A stretch of DNA of 64,000 nt. It comes from Stomorhina lunata. Taxonomy: Eukaryota > Arthropoda > Insecta > Diptera > Rhiniidae. The translations under genes were made by a program, and so were the position numbers. Of the stretch, positions 47,401-59,432 are shown one piece after another. The stretch is taken from positions 92,628,385 to 92,692,384 of the forward strand of contig OW121744.1 of assembly GCA_933228675.1 (NCBI GenBank), written 5' to 3'. How positions within the stretch are numbered: the first letter of the stretch is position 1; each line of letters starts with the position of its first letter. A model generated the notes under the pieces. It made no database searches. It saw nothing but the letters and a program-made list of their open reading frames with translations, and was not told where the DNA came from.

Positions 47401-49996
47401 TTTCCTATAAAAATAGGAAATTTTTGGAAAATTTCCTATAAAAATAGGAAATTTTTGAAAAATTTCCTATAAAAATAGGAAATTTTTGAAAAATTTCCTA
47501 TAAAAATAGGAAATTTTTGAAAAATTTCCTATAAAAATAGGAAATTTTTGAAAAATTTCCTATAAAAATAGGAAATTTTTGAAAAATTTCCTATAAAAAT
47601 AGGAAATTTTTGAAAAATTTCCTATAAAAATAGGAAATTTTTGAAAAATTTCCTATAAAAATAGGAAATTTTTGAAAAATTTCCTATAAAAATAGGAAAT
47701 TTTTGAAAAATTTCCTATAAAAATAGGAAATTTTTGAAAAATTTCCTATAAAAATAGGAAATTTTTGAAAAATTTCCTATAAAAATAGGAAATTTTTGAA
47801 AAATTTCCTATAAAAATAGGAAATTTTTGAAAAATTTCCTATAAAAATAGGAAATTTTTGAAAAATTTCCTATAAAAATAGGAAATTTTTGAAAAATTTC
47901 CTATAAAAATAGGAAATTTTTGAAAAATTTCCTATAAAAATAGGAAATTTTTGAAAAATTTCCTATAAAAATAGGAAATTTTTGAAAAATTTCCTATAAA
48001 AATAGGAAATTTTTGAAAAATTTCCTATAAAAATAGGAAATTTTTGAAAAATTTCCTATAAAAATAGGAAATTTTTGAAAAATTTCCTATAAAAATAGGA
48101 AATTTTTGAAAAATTTCCTATAAAAATAGGAAATTTTTGAAAAATTTCCTATAAAAATAGGAAACTTTTGAAAAATTTCCTATAAAAATAGGAAATTTTT
48201 GAAAAATTTCCTATAAAAATAGGAAATTTTTGAAAAATTTCCTATAAAAATAGGAAATTTTTGAAAAATTTCCTATAAAAATAGGAAATTTTTGAAAAAT
48301 TTCCTATAAAAATAGGAAATTTTTGAAAAATTTCCTATAAAAATAGGAAATTTTTGAAAAATTTCCTATAAAAAATAGGAAATTTTTGAAAAATTTCCTA
48401 TAAAAAATAGGAAATTTTTGAAAAATTTCCTATAAAAATAGGAAATTTTTGAAAAATTTCCTATAAAAATAGGAAATTTTTGTAAAATTTCCTATAAAAA
48501 TAGGAAATTTTTGAAAAATTTCCTATAAAAATAGGAAATTTTTGAAAAATTTCCTATAAAAATAGGAAACTTTTGAAAAATTTCCTATAAAAATAGGAAA
48601 TTTTTGAAAAATTTCCTATAAAAAAAGGAAATTTTTGAAAAATTTCCTATAAAAATAGGAAATTTTTGAAAAATTTCCTATAAAAATAGGAAATTTTTGA
48701 AAAATTTCCTATAAAAATAGGAAATTTTTGAAAAATTTTCTATAAAAATAGGAAATTTTTAAAAAATTTCCTATAAAAATAGGAAATTTTTGAAAAATTT
48801 CCTATAAAAATAGGAAATTTTTGAAAAATTTCCTATAAAAATAGGAACTTTTTGAAAAATTTCCTATAAAAATAGGAAATTTTTGAAAAATTTCCTATAA
48901 AAATAGGAAATTTTTGAAAAATTTCCTATAAAAATAGGAAATTTTTGAAAAATTTCCTATAAATATAGGAAATTTTTGAAAAATTTCCTATTAAAATAGG
49001 AAATATTTGAAAAATTTCCTATAAAAATAGGAAATTTTTGAAAAATTTCCTATAAAAATAAGAAATTTTTTAAAAATTTCCTATAAACATAGGAAATTTT
49101 TGAAAAATTTCCTATAAAAATTGGAAATTTTTGAAAAATTTCCTATAAAAATAGGAAATTTTTGAAAAATTTCCTATAAAAATAGGAAATTTTTGAAAAA
49201 TTTCCTATAAAAATAGGAAATTTTTGAAAAATTTCCTATAAAAATAGGAAATTTTTGAAAAATTTCCTATAAAAATAGGAAATTTTTGAAAAATTTCCTA
49301 TAAAAATAGGAAATTTTTGAAAAATTTCCTATAAAAATAGGAAATTTTTGAAAAATTTCCTATAAAAATAGGAAATTTTTGAAAAATTTCCTATAAAAAT
49401 AGGAAATTTTTGAAAAATTTCCTATCAAAATAGGAAATTTTTGAAAAATTTCCTATAAAAATAGGAAATTTTTGAAAAATTTCCTATAAAAATAGGAAAT
49501 TATTGAAAAATTTCCTATAAAAATAGGAAATTTTTGAAAAATTTCCTATAAAAATAGGAAATTTTTGAAAAATTTCCTATAAAAATAGGAAGTTTTTGAA
49601 AAATTTCCTATAAAAATAAGAAAATTTTTGAAAAATTTCCTATAAAAATAGGAAGTTTTTAAAAATTTCCTATAAAAATAGGAAATTTTTGAAAAATTTC
49701 CAATAAAAAGAAGATATTTTTGAACAATTTTCTATAAAAATAGGAAATTTTTGAAAAATTTCCTATAAAAATAGGAAATTTTTGAAAAATTTCCTATAAA
49801 AATAGGAAATTTTTGAAAAATTGCCTGTAAAAAATTTTTGAAAAATTTCCTATAAAAATAAGAAATTTTTGAAAAATTTCCTATAAACATAGGAAATTTT
49901 TGAAAAATTTTCTATAAAAATAGGAAATTTTTGAAAAATTTTCTATAAAAATTGGAAATTTTTGAAAAATTTCCTATAAAAATAGGAAATTTTTGA
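44411..49996. repeat. 5.6-kb 31-bp minisatellite, palindromic GGAAATTTTT type, with ~3.05-kb duplication
   Basis: Longest array in the window, same unit as 25967-33706. A run of rare variants appears twice in the same order. GGAAACTTTTG is at 45128 and 48162. Paired CTATAAAAAATAGG units are at about 45301 and 48366. AAATATTTG is at 45905 and 49001. Offsets are 3034, 3065 and 3096 bp, differing by exactly one unit each time. This shows a block of about 1 kb or more copied within the array, followed by single-unit gains. Confidence 0.95.
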
Positions 49997-50003
49997 ATTC
50001 AAT

Positions 50004-50515
50004 AAACATTTGTAACTACGAGTATTTTTAAAACTTAAATATTTATAATGTTTTATTGTTTATGTAAATTATGCAAGACCAAATAGAATTTCTTCAAAAA
50101 CAGACACAAAATTAAATAATTCTAAAAGAAATCTTATGATTTTGTAAAAATAGTTTAGAAACGACACAATAGTTTACTATAAAACAAAAGTTTGAAATGC
50201 GATTATAACAAGTCTGTGTTGTAAGGGAATAAAGTTATTTAAAAAATTATTATAAAATTGTAATAAGAGTTTACATGGAATTGTTTGAAGAGACTTAAAT
50301 GTAAAAATACAGTATAAAAATTCAAAATAGTAAAACAGTTGCATCAATGTCAAGGGGAACATGTAAGAAAATAAATTCGTCATATTGTTACAACAATATA
50401 AGCTAAATTAAAGATAAGCACTTCATTGATAACACCAGGAACCAAAGACCCATCATAATTTTCGTAAATATCAAGATCATTAATGAAATTTTTAAAAATG
50501 AAATTTTTAAAATCT
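50004..50515 (-). repeat. Inverted repeat, right arm (~510 bp, non-tandem)
   Basis: Reverse complement of 39541-40061. The 68-residue minus-strand frame at 50177-50383 lies inside but is not open in the other arm, so I do not call it a gene. Confidence 0.85.
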
Positions 50516-52906
50516 TAAGTAATTTTTGAAGAATTCTCATAAAAAATAAGAAACTTTTGAAAATTTTCCTATAAAAATAAGAAATTTTTGAAAACTTTTT
50601 TATAAAATTAAGAAATTTTGAAAAATTTCCTATAAAAATATGAAATTTTTGAAAAATTTCATATAAAAATAAGAAATTTTTGCAAAATTTCCTATAAAAA
50701 TAACAAAGTTTTGAAAAATTTCTTCAAAAAATAACAAAGTTTTGAAAAATTTCCTATAAAAATAAGAAATTTTTGAAAAATTTCCTATAAAATTAAAAAA
50801 TTTTTGAAAAATTTTATATAAAATTAAGAAATTTTTAAAAATTTCCTATAGAAATAAGAAATTTTTTAAAATTTCTTTTAAAAATAAGAAATTTTTAACA
50901 AATTTCCTATAAAAATAAAAAATTTTCGAAAATTTTCCTATAAAAATAAGATATTTTTGAAAAATTTAATTTAAAATAAGAAATTTTTGAAAAATTTCCT
51001 ATAAAAATAAGAAATTTTTGAAAAATTTCCTATAAAAATAAGAAATTTTTGAAAAAATTCCTATAAAACTAAGACATTTTTTAAAAATTTCCTATAACTT
51101 TTGTAAATTTTCCTATTAAAATAAGAATTTTTTGAAAAATTTTCTATAAAGATAGGAAATTTTTTAAAATTTCCTAGAAAAATAAAGAATTTTTGAAAAA
51201 TTTTCTTTAAAAATAAGAAATGTTTGAAAAATTCTCATCAAAATAAGAAACTTTTTGAAAATTTTCCTATAAAAATAAGAACTTTTTGAAAAATTTCCTA
51301 GAAAATAAGAAATTTTTGGAAAATTTCTTCTAAAAATAAGAAATTTTTGAAAAATTTTCTATAAGAATAAGAACCTTTTGAAAATTTTCCTATAAAAATA
51401 AGAAATTTTTGAAAAATTTTCTATAAAGTTAAGAAATTTAAAAAAAATTTCTTATAAGAATAAAAAATTTTTAAAAATTTCCTATAAAAATTAGAAATTT
51501 TTTAAAAATTGCCTATAAAAATAAGAAATTTTTGAAAAATTTCCCATTAAAATAAGACATTTTTAAAAAATTTCCTATTAAAATAAGAAATTTTTTAAAA
51601 ATTTCCTTTAAAAATAGGAAATTTTTGAAAAATTTCTTTTAAAAATTAGAAATTTTTGAAAAATTTCCTATAAAAATAAGAAATTTTTGAAAAAATTCCT
51701 ATAAAAATAAGAAATTGTTTAAAAATTTCCTATAAAAATAAGAATCTTTTGAAAATTTTCCTATTAAAATAAGAAATTTTTGAAAAATTTTCTATAAAGG
51801 TAGGAAGTTTTTAAAAATTTCCTAGGAAAATAAGAAATTTTTGAAAATTTTTCTATAAAAATAAGAAATTTTTAAAAAATTTCCTATAGAAATAAGAAAT
51901 TTTTGAAAAATTTCCTATAAAAATAAGAAATTTTTAAAAATTTCCTGCAAAAATAAGAAATTTTTAAAAAAATTCTATAAAAATGAGAAATTTTTGAAGA
52001 ATTTCCTAGAAAAATAAGAAACTTTTGAAAAATTTTCGATACAAATAAGAAATTTTTGAAAAATTCTCATAAAAATAAGAAATTTTTGTAAAATTTCCTA
52101 TAAAAATAAGAAATTTTTGTAAAATTTCCTATAAAAATAAGAAATTTTTGTAAAATTTCCTATAAAAATAAGAAATTTTTGAAAAATTTCCTATAAAAAT
52201 GAGAAATTTTTGAAAAGTTTCCTATAAAAATAAGAAATTTTTGAAAAATTTCCTATAAAAATAAGAAATTTTTGAAAAATTTCCTATAAAAATAAGAAAT
52301 TTTTGAAAAATTTCCTATAAAAATAAGAAATTTTTGCAAAATTGCTTATAAAAATAAGACATTTTTTAAAAACTTCCTATAGAAATAAGAAATTTTTGAA
52401 AAATTTCTTATAAAAATAAAAAAATTTTGAAAAATTTTTCTATAAAAATAAGAAATTTTGTGAAAAAATTCCTATAAAAATAAGAAATTTTGTGAAAAAT
52501 TTCCTATAAAAATAAGAAATTTTTTAAAATATCCTATAAAAATAAGAAATTTTTGAAAAATTCTCACAAAAATAAGAAATTTTTGAAAAATTTCCTATAA
52601 AAATAAAATTTTTTTGCAAAATTGCCTATAAAAATAAGACATTTTTTAAAAACTTTTTATAGAAATAAGAAAATTTTGAAAAATATCTTTTAAAAATAAG
52701 AAATTTTGTGAAAAAATTCCTATAAAAATAAGAAATTTTGTGAAAAATTTCCTATAAAAATAAGAAATTTTTTAAAATATCCTATAAAAATAAGAAATTT
52801 TTGAAAAATATCCTATAAAAATAAGAAATTTTTGAAAATTTTTCTATAAAAATAAGTTTTTGAAAAATTTCTAATAAAAATAAGAAATTTTTTAAAAATC
52901 TTGAGA
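50516..52906. repeat. 31-bp minisatellite, AAATAAG type, divergent
   Basis: Units combine AAATTTTTGAAAAATTTCC with TATAAAAATAAG and show many indels. Orientation is opposite to the matching array at 36911-39230, so the two continue the inverted-repeat relation outward. A block containing AAATTTTGTGAAAAAATTCC occurs at about 52455 and 52700, about 245 bp apart. Confidence 0.92.
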
Positions 52907-53990
52907 ATTTCGAATACCCAAAAAAGGATCATTCAGCGCCATTGTGCATTACTTATTAAATAAAAAACCTATTAAGGGCTTATTATATATAAGAACAAAA
53001 CATTCTTCAAAGTCTTTTTTTTCCAAATTTCAAAGCTCCAAATCCAAATCAAAATCCCTTTACTATAAAATCCAATTCTAAAAACTTTAAATATTTTTTT
53101 TAATTTAAATAAATTTTTCCTAATCCTAACGCAACTAGACAAATGCCTGTGATTACTAGAAAATTGTTATTATTATTATTATTTTGTCCTTCAAGAAAAT
53201 AGAACAATAATTTTAAACAAGAACTCAAAACAAAAATAGATGAAAGTCTAACAAAAATATAGAAAATTTATTCTACTAAACCAGATACAAGTTGAAATTC
53301 TAAAAATAAAATTTTGTACGAGATATTCATATAATTTTCTATTCCTTTTTCGTTTCGATTTTAATAAAATTACAATGGAAAAGGATTACGGGGATAGACT
53401 ACCGACAGAAGACAAGTAGGTTTCAATTTTATATTTTAATAAATGGATTAAGCAACAAACAAATTTACAAAGGGAAAAGACAGGTCTACACTCAGGGAAA
53501 TATGTATAAGGGAGATAAATATAATAAAGAAAAACAGGAACAAGAGGTAAAAAATAACTATTTGATTTTATGTAAACTTCAAAAACTTATACAAACTCCT
53601 CTTAATATTTCACTTACCTTTAACTATTTTCAGTGGTGTATGTATGTGTGTTAGTATGCCCTCAAATGTAAATAGGTTTTGGGTATATAAATACCACCGT
53701 CTAGGATATGTGTGTCTAAGTGAGTGTATGGCAATGACATGTTTCCGTTTTTACTTTATCAATTTTTGTGCTCTCAATTTTTCCCATAACCAGGACTCAT
53801 TGTCAATGTAGTCAAGGAATAAAACGTAATAACCAGAACAAAAAAAAAGTTTTTGTTTTTGGGACGTAAAACATAAGTTTAATTATAAGAAAATGTTACT
53901 TGATAAAGGATATGAATAATATAATCGATGCCGAAAGTTATATGACCTTGAAACTAAAATTGAATACGACATAGACTAAGAAACATAAGA
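52907..53990. other. No gene seen; short TTA microsatellite
   Basis: Unique AT-rich DNA with a TTATTATTATTATTATT run at about 53168-53184. No convincing coding frame. Confidence 0.55.
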
Positions 53991-55503
53991 CATAAACTAC
54001 GATATTAATTAACACTAAGACATAAACTGAAATATAGACTAGGACATAGACTAAGACATAGACTAAGACATAGACTAAGAAATAGACTAAGACATAGACT
54101 AAGACATAGACTAAGACATAGACTAAGACATAGACTAAGACATAGACTAAGACATAGACTAAGACATAGACTAAGACATAGACTAAGACATAGACTAAGA
54201 CATAGACTAAGACATAGACTAAGACATAGACTAAGACATATACTAAGACATAGACTAAGACATAGACTAAGACATATACTAAGACATAGACTAAGATATA
54301 GACTAAGACATAGAATAAGACATAGAATAAGACATAGACTAAGACATAGACTAAGACATAGACATAGACTAAGACATAGACTAAGACATAGACTAAGACA
54401 TAGACTAAGACATAGACTAAGAAATAGACTAAGACATGGACAAAGACATAGACTAAGACATAGACTAAGACATAGACTAAGACATAGACTAAGATATAGA
54501 CTAAGACATAGACTAAGACATAGACTAAGACATAGACTAAGACATAGACTAAGACATAGACTAAGACATAGACTAAGACATAGACTAAGACATAGACTAA
54601 GGCATAGACTAAGACATAAACTAAGACATAGACTCAGACATAGACTAAGACATAGACTAAGACATAGACTAAGACATAGGCAAAGACATAGACTAAGACA
54701 TAGACTAAGACATAGACTAAGACATAGACTAAGACATAGACTAAGACATAGACTAAGACATAGACTAAGACATAGACTAAGACATAGACTAAGACATAGA
54801 CTAAGACATAGACTAAGACATAGACTAAGACATAGACTAAGACATAGACTAAGACATAGACTAAGACATAGACTAAGACATAGACTAAGACATAGACTCA
54901 GACATAGACTCAGACATAGACTAAGACATAGACTAAGACATAGACTAAGACATAGACTAAGACATAGACTAAGACATAGACTAAGACATAGACTAAGACA
55001 TAGACTAAGACATAGACTAAGACATAGACTAAGACATAGACTAAGACATAGACTAAGACATAGACTAAGACATAGACTAAGACATAGACTAAGACATAGA
55101 CTAAGACATAGACTAAGACATAGACTAAGACATAGACTAAGACATAGACTAAGACATAGACTAAGACATAGACTAAGACATAGACTAAGACATAGACTAA
55201 GACATAGACTAAGACATAGACTAAGACATAGACTAAGACATAGACTAAGACATAGACTAAGACATAGACTAAGACATAGACTAAGACATAGACTAAGACA
55301 TAGACTAAGACATAGAATAAGACATAGACTAAGACATAGACTAAGACATAGACGAAGACATAGACTAAGACATAGACTAAGACATAGACTAAGACATAGA
55401 CTAAGACATAGACTAAGACATAGACTAAGACATAGACTAAGACATAGACTAAGACATAGACTAAGACATAGACTAAGACATAGACTAAGACATAGACTAA
55501 GAC
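53991..55503. repeat. 12-bp satellite CATAGACTAAGA
   Basis: Near-perfect 12-bp tandem repeat with a ragged left edge. Scattered one-base variants (TATACTAAGA, AGATATAGA, CATAGAATAAGA) and a 6-bp slip (GACATAGACATAGA) at about 54358. The minus-strand frame at 54910-55533 reads only Val-Leu-Val-Tyr repeated, because 12 is a multiple of 3 and one frame lacks stops. It is not a gene. Confidence 0.97.
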
Positions 55504-55574
55504 TTTTTTTTTTTTGTTATTTAGGACCAGCACTCAGGGGATGACCCCTACTTATGCAATGCATTGTGTTGGAA

Positions 55575-56084
55575 CTAGGAAAATAGGTTATGGGAGGGTG
55601 GATAGATGGAGTAGTGTTTATGGACATTTGATTTGAACTTCCCTATATTGCAACTGGCAGGGAAAATTTCTGCGGGAAGTAAATTCCACATACGAACTGT
55701 ACGGCTAAAGAATGAATTTTCTCTGTAGTGTGTTGTTCTGTCTACTGGCCAATCGACTACGAAGGGATGAGCTCTAACAGACAGACGTGTATTGCGTAGA
55801 AAAATTCGAGTTTCAGGAACAAGTTCCCTTATTTCATTAGAGCACATTCCAAAGTAGTAACGATAGAACAGTGTGACACAACCCACATTGCGACGGTGCT
55901 CTAGTGAATAAATAGAGTTGGATACCCTACTGTCACCAATAAGTACTTTCGCCCTCTCCTGCACTCGGTCGAGAAGCTCCAAAATAGACTTTGAAGCACC
56001 GGCCCATACATGGGAGTCGAATATAGGTGGTGTAAATAGTAAGGAGATCAGATGGAGTGAAGTATCTCTTACACCGTTTAAGAA
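55575..56084 (-). pseudogene. C-terminal part of the non-LTR polyprotein, frameshifted
   Basis: Two pieces in different frames. The first (about 56017-56136) holds LGFLKRCKRYFTPSDLL, and the reading then switches near 56017 to the frame ending at 55575 (MELLDRVQERAKVLIGDS through PPSHNLFS). This is the conserved segment after the reverse-transcriptase palm in Jockey/CR1-group elements; its biochemical role is not well defined. At least one indel separates the two pieces, and another near 56090 separates them from the palm. Confidence 0.8.
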
Positions 56085-56656
56085 AACCGAGACTTCTTCG
56101 ACACTTGAAAAATGTGATCAGTCCAACGGACATCACATTGAATTTTCATGCCCAGAACATCAAGAGTATCTGATTCCTCGATATTTTCACCACCCATTAA
56201 TACAGATGATGTAACATGATCCGCCGTGCGTTTGTGCGTAAGCATACAACACTGAGTTTTCCGCGCATTAAAATCGACTCTATTCGCACGACCCCATTCT
56301 GAGATTGCTTCTAAATCGCGGTTTAATGATTCATTCATGTTTTGCCTCATAGTGCCAATCTCTAAAAGGTTTGGTCTATGATTGAATGAATACGAATGGC
56401 AAATGTTACTATCATCTGCAAAAGAGTAGATAGGATTAGAAGTTTGACGTAGAAGGTCGTTTATAAAGATAAGAAACAGAGTAGGAGAAAGAACGGAGCC
56501 TTGCGGTACCCCTGAATTTAGCTTGAACTCGTTTGATGAGATCCCATCTACAACAACTCTTATAGTGCGATCTCTGAGAAAGCTCGATATAAATCGAGAG
56601 AAGTTATTACCGACACCAAAAGCAATAAGTTTTGATAGAAGTGCTACGTGCCACAC
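56078..56656 (-). pseudogene. Reverse-transcriptase palm, second part
   Basis: Contains SGVPQGSVLSPTLFLIFINDLL and FADD (the catalytic Asp pair), then SEWGRANRVDFNARKTQ. It begins in a different frame from the preceding piece: one base is missing in the AFD motif region at about 56656-56665, just after KAF. Because that motif holds the first catalytic Asp region, this copy cannot make a normal enzyme without frameshifting. Confidence 0.85.
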
Positions 56657-57240
56657 TATCTAAACGCCTTGGAAATATCCAGAGCCACAACTTTACTTCC
56701 GCCAAAACGGTGTATTGAATGACACCATTTTTCCGAAAGGAAGGCTAGCAGGTCTCCCGTAGAGCGTCCCCTACGAAATCCATACTGGCGGTCGCTTAGT
56801 AGGTTGTTAGATTCCAGATATTTAACAAGATGGTGGTTTACCATACTCTCCAATACTTTGGAGAGTGCAGAACAAATTGCTATTGGGCGGTAATTTTCAG
56901 GGTTGGTAGCCTCACCCTTTTTAGGGATTGGCGTTACATTAGCAACCTTCCAACACCGAGGAAATTTACCAGCATGGTACAAGGTGCTGAAAAGGTTAGC
57001 TAATGGACGCGAAAGCGTCGAACAGCACTGCTTCAAGATCAGTGCTGGAATACCATCCGGCCCTGGCGACTTGTTTACGTTGAGATCTGCTAAAACCCTT
57101 TTTACAGCACGGGCGCGAAAGAATATCTTTGGCATAGTTACAGATACTCTTTCGAGCTCGGGCGGAGGCTGAGTGCTTTCCGGCAAGCGGGAATTACTTG
57201 CAAATACTTCAGCTAAAAGGTTAGCTTTATCATTGACCAT
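56656..57240 (-). pseudogene. Reverse-transcriptase fingers/palm, first part
   Basis: Contains NVNKSPGPDGIPALILK, VTPIPKKGEATNPENYRPI, SDRQYGFRRGRST and VALDISKAF, all standard reverse-transcriptase blocks. It ends at a stop directly after KAFR, caused by the one-base loss described for the next piece. It overlaps the end of the endonuclease frame by 11 bases in another frame. Confidence 0.88.
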
Positions 57241-58402
57241 TCCTTAAAAGAGAAGAAATTGTAGAACTAGCATTATTCTTGACTCGTTTAACGAATGACC
57301 AAAAACTCTTACTGCCCCGAGGAGCGTACAGAGCTTTTTCACGTCTTAATACTTTGGCACATGTACGCCTCTCACGTTTGCGTTGCGTATCAGTAACTGG
57401 ATTTTGGTTATTACGCCAGTTTCTGAAAGCTTCCTCTCGGGATCTGACTGCTTGTTTGCACGTCTGATTAAACCAAGTTTTTACTTTTGGTTTAATCGAA
57501 ATATTTTTCACTGGGATAAACATTTTCATTCCCAGCTTAATAACATTTGAAACCATTTCCGCCGAGGCATTGACATTGCTGTCGAGGAAACAAAGTTTCC
57601 AGTTAAAATGCCTATAGAATTCGTTGAGCTCTGCCCAACGACCTTTTTCGTATATAAAAGTTGAACGTTTCGTGGCTGTTTTCGAAATGTTGCGAAGTGA
57701 GGAGAGCGAAAAAGAGGCGGAAATGGCACAATGATCGGAATTTCCGAGAGGTGCAAGAACCTTTACTTCATACTTATCAGGGTGTGAAGTAAGGAAAAGG
57801 TCAAGGATGTTTTGTTGGTGCCCATCAACACATGGAATATGTGTCGGCTCATTCACCAGTTGCGCAAGGTGATTGTGCGCTGCAAATAACTCAACATATT
57901 GGCCTTCAGGAGTTGTGTGGCTTGAATGGCGAAGCCAGGACGAGTTGTGAACATTGAAATCACCAGCAATAACGATTTCACTGCTCGGACAACTCTCGAG
58001 GATCTTCGAAATTGAATCGGAAAGGGCATCGAAGCCAGATAGAGTTGTGTCCCTTTCCGAGTTTGGACTTCTATAAAGAAACCCGAAGTACAAAAGATGC
58101 GCCCTGATTCTGAATTTAACCCAGAGACAGCTAAATTCGTTATCATGCGTGCCTAATGATTGCTGGCACTGGTACGCAACTTCATCGCGAATGTACATTG
58201 CAATGCCCCTATGAAGGTTAAAAAGGGATAGGAATTGATACACAGGTATGTGAAAATCCTGTGGATCAGCATTTTCAGATACCTGGGTTTCAGACAAGGC
58301 GAAAACATCCGGCCGATGGAGACAAATGTGTGCGTAAACAGAGAAGAAATTTGCTCTTAGCCCACGTATGTTGCAGAAGTTTATGGTAACACGATCTGCC
58401 AT
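57230..58402 (-). pseudogene. APE-type endonuclease domain of the non-LTR element
   Basis: 390 residues from ATG at 58402. Endonuclease motifs are present: Asn11 in CNIRG, Glu38 in SETQ, GDFN with Asp148 and Asn150, and NSDH with Asp223 and His224. These residues bind metal and nick target DNA. The frame continues through a linker and stops at NGQ (57230), where a one-base indel moves the reading into the reverse-transcriptase piece. The domain itself looks intact, unlike the Ser-Tyr-His variant in the element at 28186-31026. The whole polyprotein is broken, so I mark it as pseudogene. Confidence 0.88.
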
Positions 58403-59019
58403 TGCAATATATTGAAAAACTAATCAATTGTCTATTTATAGTAAAAGTCTCAAAGATGTTAATTGTTGTCAGCGATACTAATCAATGGTCAGTGTTATGC
58501 CTTCACCATTAATTAGTTTGACAACAATTAAGTCAGTGATACTTTAATTATAAAAAAAAGAAAAGGAACGAAAACACAATGACAATTGCTGAGAGGGCCA
58601 TAAAAGCCCTGATCTAGTCATTGTTTATGCTAAGTGCCAACGCTGATAAATTTTTCTTTTATGTTATTAATGATGTTCTGTAGATTTGTTTGTTGTTGTA
58701 TTGATTTATTGTGTTTGTTGTATTAAGAAAGAAAATAAAACTGGTTTGGAGAGTTTTGTTTATTGTTGGATGTTTTTAATTTTGGTTTTTTTTTTTTGTT
58801 ATTTTCACTGTTTGAGTTTTTTTTTTATTTTGATTTTTAATTATTTTAATTTTTAGTTATTATGGTGTTAATGTTAATAAGTTTATTAATTTTTTTGCAC
58901 GGGTTTTAATTATTAATGTAAAAAAAAATAATTTTGTTTAAAACACTGAACGCGGACAAAATACACATGGACGGACAAGCAACATGTAAAAACACAGGAC
59001 GGACGTCAAAACACTAATC
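58403..59019 (-). other. 5' region of the decayed non-LTR element
   Basis: No ORF1-like frame. The extreme 5' end (minus strand) reads CGATTAGTGTTTTGACGTCC and is followed by two TCCGTCC phrases; such elements usually carry an internal promoter here, but I cannot identify one with confidence. Confidence 0.55.
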
Positions 59020-59432
59020 GACTAAGACATAGACTAAGATATAGACTAAGACATGGACTAAGACATAGACTAAGACAAAGACTAAGACATAGACTAAGAC
59101 ATAGACTAAGACATAGACATAGACTAAGACAAAGACTAAGACATAGACATAGACATAGACATAGACTAAGACTAAGACATAGACTAAGATATGGACTAAG
59201 AATAAGACATAGACTAAGACATAGACTAAGGCATAGAATAAGACATAGACTAAGACATAGACTAAGACATAGACTCAGACGTAGACTAAGACATAGACTA
59301 AGACATAGACTAAGACATAGACTAAGACATAGACTAAGACATAGACTAAGACATAGACTAGTTCATAGACTGAAACATAGACTAAACCATAGACTTAGGG
59401 ATAGACTAAGATATAGACTAAGACATAGTCTA
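59020..59432. repeat. 12-bp satellite, degraded right shoulder
   Basis: Continuation of CATAGACTAAGA after the retrotransposon, with more variants and 6-bp slips (CATAGACATAGACATAGA near 59140). It fades out at 59432. Confidence 0.92.

Larger units (their letters stand above)
55504..59019 (-). mobile_element. Decayed non-LTR retrotransposon (Jockey/CR1 group) in the 12-bp satellite
   Basis: On the minus strand it runs from about 59019 to a 12-A tail (T run at 55504-55515). GACTAAGAC flanks it at 55495-55503 and 59020-59028, consistent with a 9-bp target duplication, though the target itself is repetitive. It has a 617-bp 5' region with no ORF1, an endonuclease frame, and reverse-transcriptase sequence broken by frameshifts. 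It is much more GC-rich than its surroundings and is a different family from the element at 27497-31366. Confidence 0.9.

Noticed and set aside
50177..50383. 68-residue minus-strand frame in the inverted segment
   Set aside because: Not open in the inverted partner at 39541-40061 and without protein-like features.
1..52906. The repeated, regularly spaced dyads look like a CRISPR array at first glance
   Set aside because: Units are head-to-tail with no unique spacers, no cas-like genes are nearby, and the DNA is clearly eukaryotic by its SINE, LINE and Transib content.
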